Notes under the pieces: generated by a model
What the model saw: only the letters and a program-made list of their open reading frames with translations
Databases searched by the model: none
Told to the model about the DNA's origin: nothing
Source: Paramacrobiotus richtersi
Lineage: Eukaryota > Tardigrada > Eutardigrada > Parachela > Macrobiotidae
Length of the DNA stretch: 27,022 nt
Assembly (NCBI GenBank): GCA_034698045.1
Contig: JAQGAU010000502.1
Location: 1-27,022 of the forward strand
Direction of reading: 5' to 3'
Translations under genes and position numbers: made by a program
Part shown: positions 10,030 to 21,498 of the stretch, piece by piece
How the letters are laid out: the number at the start of each line of letters is the position of its first letter
How positions within the stretch are numbered: position 1 is the first letter of the stretch

Positions 10030-10509
10030 TCATGGTGGAATTATGTCTCTATACCGTTTTGCATGTACATACCGTATTGGTTGAAATTTACATTGGCTTA
10101 CACTAAAAAATACGAAGATATATTTTCGTGTTAGTGTTCTTTCGTATACAGATTTATGTACTGTACTTTCCTATATCTGGCCTTATAAAAAGCTTGGTTT
10201 ACTGGCAGATTTGATGGTGTTGGTGAGCACTTCAACGAGAATGTTTTTTCTACGAAGGATCTTCATTTCTGCGAATTTATCAGTAAATCAAAGTTCACAC
10301 AAAGCACGCTTTCCCCGAATTGCAAAAGCAAGCAAAACACCCATTTATCAACCAACACAACGTTAAAATAAAAAAGAAAGTAGAAAAACTATCGAAAGCA
10401 GCATCATGCATCAGAAACACCGGGCAGGAAACAATACAGCAGATGTTCCGAGCTACCGAATGAAAACCACCAATCAACCCACCTTCCTGCTTATTCACAA
10501 CATTTATCG
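10030..10509. other. Tail-to-tail intergenic interval
   Basis: These 480 bp separate the stop of the plus-strand secreted-protein gene from the stop of minus-strand TBC1D23, so both 3' UTRs and polyadenylation sites should lie here. An imperfect hairpin (acactaa ... ttagtgt, with an inner cgaa/ttcg pair) spans 10100-10137. No extra gene was seen. Confidence 0.5.
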
Positions 10510-13500
10510 TTATTCTTTTTCATCCCAAGACTGCCGATCCCCATTTTCATCCATAAGCTTCAGAATCTGCATTTTGATAGCCTTGATAGCGTCTCCCGAC
10601 TTTTTAATGTAATATCTGCAAAATAAAATTACATTTAGTGAATAATACCAGAATTTATTTTTATTTTTTTGACCGGAAAGCTCTATTATATTTTTCGTTC
10701 CATACTGAATACGTTTTTCAGGCTCGTCATTTTTGCAAGCCGTTGTAACATACTATCAAGTATCAGCGTTTATTATATTTTTTCTAAGACTATTAAATTT
10801 TCGTCATATTACTCCGATTGTATTTCTGTGTTAATTACTTACATTAATTGTATTTATTGCATTGTATTAATTAATTTTATTTATTGTATTGTATTAATTA
10901 ACTTTATTTATTGTATTAATTTTATTTATTGTTGAATTATTTGGGTGAATTAACCCTTTTCCCATTAAATTTTATCAGTCGTCAATTCAATTAAGGGAGG
11001 CACTGAGTCAATAACGTAAACTTGTCGAATTTATCAGATGATGCAATCGAAATTCGCTACAGCCCAAAAACAAGGTCAATAACGCACGTACCTCTCCACC
11101 TCGTGCACGGTGGTCACCCCCTCCTCCATGCTGCCATACTTGATGGTGATCAGTTCGGGAATTTTCCGCCGACAAACAATCTTCAATACATCCATCAGAT
11201 TATGCTCCGCCACCAGCTGTGCATTGTCGGCGTGCTCCGTCAGCTGACGAAAGTTGTATATATGTGTCTCGGATATCACTAAAACCCTAAATGCCACAAA
11301 AAAATTATCAGTAATATCATCCCGATTTTTCTCGAATTCCGATCACCCAGTTTTCCCGTTGTTAATCGGTATAACCAAACCTTATCAAGGTCGCTCTATA
11401 ATTCATCAGTTTTAAATGATTCTTGTTTCCAGATTCATATCGAATTTTTACTGGTACCGTTTCGAATAATTTGGAATTCTAAATTTTATTCCAGGGTTTT
11501 TTGCAAAATGTTTCAATTTTTTACCATCATTTTCGAGTTCTCTCTCTAAGTTTTAAAATTAATGTTCTCTAATTTCTTCCAAACGTATTTATGGACATTT
11601 ATTTTTTATTTTTTCTATACGTTTCCCTTGTATGTACAGTTTTGCACATTTTAATTATACATTTTTTTTTATTTCCAGGCTGTTGGCCAAATATTACAAC
11701 TTTCTAGCATTATTTTCCGTATTATTTCTCTAATAATTTCTAGAATTTATGTTGTATAATTTCTCCTGAACGTAGTACCAACAATTTAATTTTTTGATTT
11801 TTATACATTTTATCACCTTTTTTTAATAAAATAATAAAAAATAATTTTACAGAATAGTTTATAAATAAATATATAATAAATAAATAAAAATAAACATATA
11901 ATAACTGTAAATAAATTTATACATAAATAAAATAGTTTATAAAATTGCAAAAAACTTGTATCCTGGGAAAAGGTCACTCACGCTGGTACAGCCTGATCAT
12001 TGGCCACATACTCCAGGCACTCAAAATGGGCAATAACATCCGGCCGCCGGATAAACTCCCGCCAATTCTGCACTTCCCCATCGGTGACATCTTTATCCGT
12101 GTACTCGGGTGTCTCTTCATCATCAAAGACAAAGACACTCTGCATCTGCACCGGTCGGTAGTGGACCTTCTTGGGCCGGTCATCCGCACTGACGTGCCGT
12201 ACCGGGGTGGAGGAGGAGCCTTGGGGATTCGTTATATAGGTCGCCAACTGCAAAGAAACAAAAACTTTACAGACAGCTTAGATGAGCTTCCACAAAACGT
12301 GACACATTCATCTTCCTAATGGATTTTTACGAATATTGAAACCGGAAAATCAAGGCAATAACCGAAGCAATGAATGAACAGTACAGCCAAAATTCTGAGC
12401 AAAAAGTTCAGTATAAACTGAATTTTTAACAAAAAAAATTCCTTGAAATTGAGAAAATTTGATTCAAATTTGAAATAATTTCCTTTGAATTGTAAAAACA
12501 TTTCATTAACATTTTAGACAATTTCCTTTGAATTTTAGAAAAGTCCCTATAAATTTTGGAAATGTTAATTTTAAAAAATGTCCTTTGAATTTTAGAAAAT
12601 ACGCTGCATACCTACACAAAATAACCTAACCTTGGAATGTCCCACGCTATCCTCATTTACACGTGATTCAGTCAATTTACTGCATGCATTTAAAGAAGAA
12701 TTCTTAAACCATACTGCACAGTACGGTAAAAATCGTGTGAAGTACTCAATTTCTGCAACTGCTACAAAACTTTCACTTACGTTCGAAAATGATAGAAAAA
12801 CATTGGATTTGTATCTTCTCACCTTATCTTTCACATCACTGACATTCGGCATCATTTTATACGCGCTCTTCAGCTTCCCAAAGAACGAACTCTCCTCGGC
12901 CGTCTTCCCGGCACCAGGCGACACCGACGCCTTCTTCTTGACCCTGGTGACCTTATGCACGGCCGTCCCGACCAGCACCCGATCGGTTTCCATCGAGTTC
13001 ACCTCGATGTTGTACAGGAGCGCCTCAAAGCCCCCATCCGCCAGGGAGACAAACTTGTGTCCATGCTGCAGCATCCGCGCCACCACCATGTGGACGAACT
13101 GGTCCTCCGCTTCGAAGCCGCTCCCCATGAAACACAAGTGCTCCCCGCCGGCGATACTGTTGGCTTCTAAGGCTTGCTTTTGCGCTTGTAGGAGACCCTC
13201 GACGGCCGTGTCGAAGGCCGATGCGTTTTGAATTAACTGAAAGAAAACATGAGAAATTTACTTTACTTGTCACGGATACCAAAGAAAAATTAGCTCCTAT
13301 TTCCCGAATAACTTCCCGATCAAAAGTGCTTATTCAAAAATCACTTTGAATCTTAGAATTATATTAAAGAAATACTGTCTGCTTTATAATATTTTCTAAT
13401 GGAAATGTGTCGATTAATCTTGCACTAGGGGTTTATTACTCTCGTTGTTACAACAGATACTGCATGTAAGAAAACTATCAACACCGACCCCAGTCAAAAG

Positions 13501-16500
13501 AAATACTTACAGATAAACCACATGAAGTCCCCCGAATACTTACGATAGAGTTACGAATGTATCACTGATGATTAAAAAGATAATTACATACGAGTCTGTC
13601 CATCTTGAAAGAATGTACCGAAACAGTTGTAATTCGCAGAAATTATCAACCATTTTTCCTCCGCATGAGCCACTGTTCTACGATTGCACACTCTCGTAAA
13701 GAACGTCAGTCATGTCACACAAGCACCGATGAATAATTTGTTTATTAGCTCCATATATTCGCACATTTTGGGGGAAACGACACAACGGACAACCAGTGGT
13801 ACCACACCCACAGCGCCCCCGGTTCATCTTACCAGATTGGCATCGAGATAAAACGCCGTGACCAAGTGGCTGCTGTTATACTGCTCCGGCGGTCGGCAGT
13901 CGATCACAAAGAACCGACATCCACTCCGGCGTGTGGCCGCCGTGACAATCTCATCCACGGTTACCGGCAGGCATAGGGCTTGGGGGATGGGGATGTGGAG
14001 GCGTTTGGTCGGGGAGACGGGACGGGTGCCGAATAAACTGGTCCATGTTGTCTACAACACGTTGAAAACTCCAGAAAATGGTTAAGATTCCGTTTGGTGG
14101 AACATAAGTACCTCGCGTAATGATTTCGGTGTAGCGGCCAGATTCGCATTGGCTAGTTCGAAAAAGTCGGTTACGTCGTCGACGCTCATGTTGCGCGGCA
14201 GAGCGTGAAGAAAACCTGAGAAAAACTGATGGTCAGGTGGGATTTATGCGATTAGTGGTTTTCGGGTCTTCTTACTGAAATATTAGTTTTTTTTACCATT
14301 TATTCAATTAAATCGTTCAGAAAATCGATTAAAAAATCGTTTTCTACTTCAATGATTTTTTTGCAGTTTTATAATAGTCGTTTCTTGAACTTTCTTTAGC
14401 AAGTTCAATTCGCTTTTAATAAAAAAAGCAGCATTATGGACACTCAAATTTTATATAATGTTCGTTTATTTATATCTAATTTTATATTATTACTATATTT
14501 CATGTTATTATTTTATATTGTATTTTATATAATTTTATAATGTACTGACAGAATTGTACCAATTCTGCTGTTTCTTACTTGTCAGTTCTTCTTTGGTACT
14601 CTCTTTCATCTCCATGACTTGTTCTCTGTAATAACAAATCGAACAATAACTTCACATCAGAAAAATCCGGAAATGCTGGATAACTCACTTGATGGAGAAC
14701 AGTAAGATTAGACCAAGAAAAAGGATTAAGAATGGATCGTTGTTTTGGAAATATAAATCCCAAACGGCCAAAATAGTGTCCGGTTTGCAGTCCGCCGCAA
14801 AAAGCGTAGAAAACTGCAACAAAAGGAATAACCGGTTATAAAAAATCACAAAACATCGAACACGAAGACTGGCAAGATTTTTTAAGAATTGCTCAACAAA
14901 GCACGGTAATCTCATATAATAATTACGAAAATAAATCGTTATAATTCATTGATACTCGAAAATCGATACTTAAACAGACAGAAACATTAACGAAGAAATC
15001 GTGATGCCACAAGAAAATTTTCTGTCCGTTGGTAGGAAAACGACAACTTTCCAAAAACCACACAACAGACAGTTAAAATTACAAAACCAGACAGTGAAAC
15101 CATTCACGCTAAATAATACCAAAAAAACACACTATAATAAAAATTAAAAATAAACAAAAATAAATATAAAATTAGAATAATTTAAATTAGAAAATAATTT
15201 CTAGCATTTATAAAAAAAATTTTAGATTTAAATTATTTACAAAATTTAAATGATAAAAAAATTAAAGAAACTATTGAACACAATTTTATTAATTTATTTT
15301 TAAAATTTAAAATATAATAAAACAAAAACGTAAAACATTAAAATAAATGCAAAATAATGGTAATTAAAATTTCAAGAAAACGTTCCGCCCATTTACACGA
15401 TACTTTCCATGAAGCGACATACCCAACTGGAACTGAAACGTTCAAACGAAACTTTCTTGGAATCCAAAAACGTGCACAACTCGGGGTCATGGTATAGCAC
15501 AATCAATCGGAATAAATGATGGATGATGTCGTTGTTGGCTGCATCCTTGGGAATGAATCGATGAACAATGGTGGCCAAAAGATCGTAAAGGGTAGCCACG
15601 GGTACGCGCAGCGGTACCAGGACGCGGAGAATGTCCATCCACCCAGCGTTCGGGTTGTAATCGCATTTCTTGTTGTAGCAAAACGCCGTCACCACGGATT
15701 CGATATCGCTCCGCAGGGCCAAGCGTTCCGCGTCGCTGATGTTGTCCAATTTGTCTGTAAAACGAGTTAGTGAATCCCAGAACAAACACCTTATTTATTT
15801 CGATTCTTCAGCTAAACAAGAAAAGGCTAGTAAACTTTTTGCGTTTTACTGAGATTGTTTTTTTATCATTATTCTAAACAATTGTGGAAACTCTTTTAAT
15901 AATACAAAAAAATCATTAACTAAACAGAAAAAAACGGAGATCCGTCATCCATCCTTCGAGGGGAAGATAAATCCAAGTGAATCCATAGAAACGAGGAAAA
16001 ATAAATTTTTTTTTTAAGAAAACAATCATTTTCGACAATGAAATATTCGTAAGTGATTTACAAGGGACTATCGCCTTAAAACGTCAGTAAATTGATGCAC
16101 AGGATAAGCTGATCGCATTCGTACGTGCGTAGGAAAGAAAAGTCATTAAAATATCAGTTTTAACGCGTGGAAACAACAAGTTACGACAGTACTAACCAAC
16201 AAGCTGCTGAGAAGCCACATGCAATGCATTTTGCGATTCCAGCCCGAACATTCCATCCCATGATGCAAATCCACCAGTAGAATCCTCATTGTTCCAAGAT
16301 ATATCCAGACAAGCCTGTGAAATGCAACAACATTCGAATAATTCATTTCCTTCGTCGTTTGAACGAAGTGGAATTATATAAAACGGTATTTTCCAGCGTT
16401 GGGGTCGCGTACGTGATCGAATTCTGTATGGTGACGCATATGAACAAGATCCTGTACAGCGAATTCAGGGCATGATTCGCATTTTATGGTTTACTGCCAA

Positions 16501-16921
16501 CACCAACCTGCCAAGCACGACTGCGTAATTCTGGTGGAAAATGTCGTCCTTCCGTAACGCGAACGACATCATGAAGACCACATTGCTCATCAAGAAGCTG
16601 TCGTAGTTCGGCTACCCTGGAAAAGAACTTCCATAAACTTCACAGTCCAGGAAGAATCAAGAAAATCAAACTGCGCTGATTTTTGTCACAATTCTGTGCA
16701 GTCTCGAATATTTTCGAATGGGGCTCCGCAGCTTACCATTCAGGTGCTCCGATTGTTGTCTCGTCCTCGGAGATTTTATCCGCAACATCAACATCATCGG
16801 GAAGAACAGAATTGTCATCCGGATCTGCCGCGGATCCGTTTAAAGGAGGGACGAATTCTGGCAATGAAGATTCGCTGTTGCTCAGATCTTGTTCCGAATC
16901 TCCTTTTTCCATCTCCGCCAT
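10510..16921 (-). CDS. TBC1D23: TBC1 domain family member 23 orthologue (12 exons, 739 aa, complete)
   Basis: Exons (minus): 16921-16737, 16616-16508, 16314-16197, 15754-15423, 14813-14689, 14625-14579, 14215-14112, 14051-13833, 13236-12823, 12247-11982, 11286-11092, 10615-10510. All phases close to 740 codons including the stop. Known role: a trans-Golgi scaffold that links golgin-captured endosomal vesicles to the WASH complex. Domains: an acidic N-terminus (1-60); a TBC fold (about 62-310; FPPELRSRAW, ILRVLVPLRVPVATLYDL, HDPELCTFLDSKKVSFERF, WDLYFQNNDPFLILFLGLIL); a rhodanese-like domain (about 341-480; FFVIDCRPPEQYNSSHLVTA, HLCFMGSGF); a linker; and a PH-like C-terminal domain (about 610-739; IPELITIKYGS, ending GDAIKAIKMQILKLMDENGD). 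The TBC arginine- and glutamine-finger positions appear replaced (DIES, YNPNAG), as expected for this non-catalytic family. In the rhodanese loop C448 is not followed by an Arg six residues later (F454). Human TBC1D23 is slightly shorter (about 700 aa). Confidence 0.96.
10863..10932. repeat. AT-rich tandem repeat in TBC1D23 intron 11
   Basis: Units beginning tgtattaatt recur at about 10863, 10890 and 10912 (spacing 27 then 22 bp), each followed by a ttttatttat-like tail. This is simple, slippage-type sequence inside the last intron of TBC1D23. Confidence 0.6.
11800..11945. repeat. Low-complexity A/T tract in TBC1D23 intron 10
   Basis: A run of aaataaat/taaaaata-type simple sequence about 145 bp long sits just inside the donor end of intron 10. 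Similar low-complexity tracts occupy intron 6 (about 14430-14560) and intron 4 (about 15125-15360) of the same gene. Confidence 0.65.
12420..12600. repeat. Degenerate repeats in TBC1D23 intron 9
   Basis: The motif tcctttgaatt(t/g)tagaaaa or close variants appears about four times between 12435 and 12600, at spacings near 50-60 bp. It lies in the intron between exons 9 and 10. It looks like a decayed short tandem array with no coding potential. Confidence 0.5.
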
Positions 16922-17337
16922 GGTGATTAAAAGATTACCTAGCTCGAAACAGCCACTTTGCGCTCAGAGTCTGCTTCATAAAATAAACCTCCAAATTTCG
17001 TCGACTAATAAACAATGTAAAAAAGGAAAATGATAAATCGAAAAAAAACCCATATTAATTATTAAACCTTTTCGATTACGCAGCTAGCCCAGTCATAACA
17101 TCCAATGCTCGGATTCCACTGGGTCAAGTTCCAATGGAAATCACTGCCGTGACATTAGAATGAACAGTTCCATTTCCCGGTCCAGTTCCATTTCCAGCCG
17201 ATCACACGCAACAGCTTTTCAGCTGATTTTCAGTTTTCTCATTTTTCTGTTTTCAGTTTCCCATTTCCAACATCGGATATGTTTGTTTGTCAGTTTGTGT
17301 AAATAATAATCAGCAACTCTTCCCGGACTTTTTAAAA
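16922..17337. promoter_or_regulatory. Divergent promoter region, TBC1D23 / RMDN1
   Basis: The two start codons face away from each other with only 416 bp between them, so both promoters and 5' UTRs must lie here unless upstream noncoding exons exist. A 13-bp direct repeat (cagttccatttcc) occurs at 17165-17177 and 17183-17195, with a decayed version near 17255-17275. A pyrimidine-rich stretch follows up to the RMDN1 start. I see no unambiguous TATA box. Shared or bidirectional regulation is inferred from geometry only. Confidence 0.55.
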
Positions 17338-20330
17338 ATGCCTCTGACTCGCAGTGTTAATCTGCGGCAAATATATCGTTATCTCTACCGCACATATCTG
17401 GAAAATCGCCAATTTACGAGGACGAAAACGCAGATCCAGAGCACGGTAATATTTCCCTTCCTTGACACTGCTTTTGAAACTTCTACTCCGCAAACCCATT
17501 CTAACCTTTCAGCCCGGAAGATTTTCGAGTTCTGGTGGTATCCTCTTCCTCTCCTTCATCCCAGCCGTCAAACTAGCCCACTGCGCCGCCAACACACCAC
17601 AATTCGCTGAAATCACCCAGTCGCTCTATCCAGATCTCGGTCGGTCCCCTGACGCATTTTCTCAGAATTCTTTTGACATTTTCATCGGAAACAGGTCCCA
17701 TATCAAACGTAAAGGACCTTATCAAGATTGCGGATCTCTTATACGACAATCACCGCATCGACGACCTCCACAGTCTCCTGAAGGATTACGGGGAATCGGA
17801 CAATGCCGAGGTGTTGTGGAGAGTGGCGCGGGCGTTGTACGAGAAGTCTCAAGCTGTTACTTTGGATGGGGAGAGGAAAAAGTATATTTATGATGCGTTT
17901 GCCGCGTCCAAACGGGCTGTGGCTGCTGGAGACGCGAATTTTGCGTGTCACAAGGTGCGTGTTGTTTTTCCACGTTTTGCACTTTTAATTTAAGAATTAT
18001 GTAGGACAAAAGAATTACTGAACTTTGGTTGAATTAAGTGTACATATTTTGGCTTTATTCGTTCTTATTTTTAATAATTTTATTTTAATAATTTTGATGT
18101 TTAATTTAATATTTAACTTTTTAGTATTTCCTTAATAATTTTATTTTAATGAGTTTAATAACAAGTTTAGCGTTTTTTAAATATTTTTCCTTTTTATTCT
18201 TGTGCAATTAAATTTATTTTTTTGCTTTTTTCAGCCTCGTGTTGCATTCTTTACAACACACATTTTTTTGCCGATTTGTTGAAAAAATTGGTTTTGTTTG
18301 TCCCGTATTGGTTCTCCTGTACTACAGCCGTTAACTAACGTTAATATGTGAAAAAATCAGAAATATTCTGTTTGTTCGATAAACCATTATTTTTCAATCG
18401 TTTTCTGTTCTTTTTTGACAATGATCAATGAATGATGCGCTTTCTGTAGTGGTATGCTATTCTTCTGGATGAAATTGGCAAATTCGAAGGCACAAAGTTT
18501 CGTCTGCAGAAATCACCGGAAGTTAAAGAGCATTTCGAGGTGTGCAGAGTGAAATAATCGTTTGATCATTCCAACAGGAGTACAGCGTTCCGTGTTAATT
18601 TATTAGAAAGCCATTTCCTTGAATCCCACCGATCCGACCAGTCACCACTGTCTGGGTTACTGGTAAGCCGAATTGTCTGTAATACAGCAGTTGCCGAAAA
18701 GATTAAAATGTCTTTTGGCTAATTTCTATGGATGGATTTCACGGTAAAGCGTTTTCTTAATTTTGTCCGTAGATTTTTTTAAATATTCTGATACTTTCGT
18801 TTGGGTTGTTTTTTCTTATATTTAATTTGATAATTTGTTTTGTTGCTGGATTTTTTTAGCTGATTTCGTTGGTTAATATTTTTTTCATGAAAACATCTCA
18901 TTTTTAATTAATTAGTATTTTTCTTGATTTCTGTAATGAGTTTTTATGATTATTTCTACTGATTATTGTTGATTAATGAGATGTTTTTAAGGATTATTTT
19001 TTGGGATTGTTTAACATTAAACTTGCGATGATGTAGTTTTATTTAGCGTTAATTTTTCTTAAATGGATAAATTTTTCTGTTTTGTAGATAAACTTTGTTT
19101 TGTTTACCTTTGCACTGATTTGCTAAGGTAAATGAAAATGTCCATTACACGTTTCGTAGGCATTACAGTTTCGCCGATTTGGCATGGTACCAGCGTCAAA
19201 CGGCAGCGGCATTCTTTGCCACACCCCCTAAATCAACTTACGAAGAGGTATGCTACGAAGAGGTAATCTCAAACTCTTTTTAGCGAAGAATCATGTCGAA
19301 GGAAAAGGACGTCTGATTATGGCTGCGGTACAATGTTGCTTTAAACTTCCGTTATCATTTTGTTGTGTTAGTTTATGTTCTGTATTGTTGCTGTTTTTAC
19401 TTTGTTGGATTTCTAGTGATCGTCGGTTTTGTTGCTCATCTTTTGGTCTTCTTTCTTATGTATAGAAAATTGAGCCTAATAATGGATGGTTCAATAATGT
19501 TCCATGGCCATAACCTAATTTAATTGTGTTTAAATCAATCATACAAATGCTGGTCAGTTGTAATTTTGCTAAAAATTTCAATATATAAATTTTGTGCATG
19601 TTGGTTGCAGTTTGGGATCTGCTTACAGTAGGTTCGATTGTGGTAGATTTGCGACTAAAGTTTGTTTCATTTTTCCAGGCAGTGAAATGCTTCGAACATG
19701 CTGAATCAGGTGAGTGGAAATTTACTTATGTGATAACTGATTCAGTGATCTGTAAATTACGATTTTCTGCAACCAGTTAAGTGAATTATTGAATTTAATT
19801 CAACTGAAATATGAAAGGCCGTTGTTTACTGACAGCGTAGTGTAATAAATTATTTTTGATTGCATTATAAATTGTTTGATAATTTATATTTAATAAAAAT
19901 GCTTATGTAATTTTAACTAATAAAGCTTATAATTTTGTGTCGATTATTTGTCTTATAGATTTCATAATGATTTACATTTTTAACTATAACACAATTTTGT
20001 AATTTTAAGTAATTAAATGTATAACATTGCACTGATTTACTTGTTATTTCTGATTTTGTACTGTTTGTTTGCTGTTGCAGTGCAGCCGAATTTTTACAGT
20101 ATGAATTTATTAATGCTGGGTAAATCGTACATGAAGATCCACGATTACAAGCAGGCAGTTGTTTATTTGACCAAACTGAAGGAATATCAGGCGGCAACGG
20201 CGGAAGATCGAAAGGTGCACAACATTTGCCATTTTTTCCCAAAAAGTATGCTAAAACTTAGCGTTTGTTCTTGTAGGCCATGGACGAAGGTAACCATCTT
20301 TTACACGAAGCCGTAAAAAAAGCCAAGTAG
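17338..20330 (+). CDS. RMDN1: Regulator of microtubule dynamics protein 1-like TPR protein (9 exons, 315 aa, complete)
   Basis: Exons: 17338-17445, 17513-17639, 17695-17954, 18450-18539, 18607-18662, 19160-19247, 19679-19709, 20081-20214, 20277-20330. They total 948 bp with all phases closing, and human RMDN1 is almost the same length. Family signatures run in order: an Arg-rich N-terminus and a hydrophobic GGILFLSFIPAVKLAHC segment (about residues 43-60), which suit a mitochondrial presequence or anchor; DLIKIADLLYDNHRIDDL; EVLWRVARALYEKSQ; CHKWYAILLDEIGKFEG; KEHFEKAISLNPTDPTSHHC; WYQRQTAAAFFATPPKSTYE; and PNFYSMNLLMLGKSYMKI. These are the RMDN TPR-like repeats. The family includes C. elegans RMD-1 (spindle microtubules) and vertebrate RMDN1 and RMDN3 (mitochondria; RMDN3/PTPIP51 tethers ER to mitochondria). 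RMDN1 is the closest by N-terminus and length. The ATG follows tttaaaa, and no upstream in-frame ATG was considered better. Exon 6 has two in-frame donors 15 bp apart. Confidence 0.95.
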
Positions 20331-21498
20331 TGCTCTTGTCGAGTTGATTAAAAAGTGATACTTCAGTCCTTTTCTGACATTCATCTGTTACTCTTCAAGC
20401 GAGAAAGTGGTTTTAAAGGGGTGGTTTTGTTGTTTCTTTTGGATGTGGCATTTGGTTTCGTTTGTTTTAATTCAAGTTTAACACGGAAACAGGTATTTTA
20501 ACGCGTTTTACTTGTTGATGTGCGGCTTTTCCGTGGAGAAGAAATCTTGCGCAACATGTTGAAAGTTCCATACGGAAGAAACCTAGGCGTGGTCAGCGGT
20601 TAGAAATGACATAGTTTTGGACTTTGGTTAACTGTACTATCGGGAAGCGGTACGGTTGGATCCTAGCATTTTCCATGCTAGCAAGCGAAACACACTTTTG
20701 CCAAATATCTTATGGTAATGACCTGTGAGCTTGTTGTACACAGTGGACGATCTAACGGAAACCTTCTCTGGGATCATAAGATTCGTAACTATTGGAGTAA
20801 CAACTGTTATGCGTAACAGGAATAGGAAATCTTACGTGTTTAAATGTAAAGGATCGACTAATGGTCACCGGTACTTCTACATGTACCTATAATTATGTAT
20901 ATAAGCTAATGCGAGTCCTGGAAATGTCTGAGGTGCGCAACAGTGAGACTTACTGTAATCTTATCCCGTGATCACCATCTTCTTGATCGTAATAGCCATG
21001 ATATAAGCCATCTATTCAGATGATCCGTCTTTATCCCGTTTGTTACGTACCGTAAGGAAAGCGAGTACTCATAAAATTCGACGCACGTCACCTGTATCAA
21101 TGTGCACACACCGGTATACTACCACGTAAATATATTGTTTATTATGTATTTTTTATTTATTATTTATAGTAGTCTGTACCTGGTACATCCGTTCTGCCAT
21201 CGTGCTGATCTACAACATGTATTCGTATAAGTTAGTGAATAAGTAATAAGACCGCAGCAAAAGCTTCGCTATTGGGAATTAACTTACACATCACCAGCAT
21301 TAATTGCATATAATATTATCATCACTGTATGATGCCGAGATCCCCACGCTCCAGCCTGATTTCTATAAATTAATGCACAGTCCGTGATTTACGATCTGAG
21401 AAAGGAAGCGATCCGCAGACCGGTTGCCTGACTTGTACGAATAGAGATGAGCATTTTGCACCATAGTTGTAGTTTTGTTGCATTGTACACTATATGCA
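20331..21498. other. Intergenic, RMDN1 3' side to cyclase 5' side
   Basis: About 1.17 kb with no recognisable exon. It should contain the RMDN1 3' UTR and the promoter of the downstream cyclase gene, which lies on the same strand. An AT-rich stretch at 21127-21170 is the only compositional feature. No tRNA-like structure was noticed. Confidence 0.5.

Noticed and set aside
12632..13231. 199-codon plus-strand open frame
   Set aside because: It is antisense to TBC1D23 exon 9, which has unmistakable family sequence on the minus strand. The plus frame is a mirror effect of the GC-biased exon.
16683..17033. 116-codon plus-strand open frame
   Set aside because: It overlaps the acidic first exon of TBC1D23 in antisense. 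The Ser-rich composition is what the complement of Asp/Glu/Ser codons yields.
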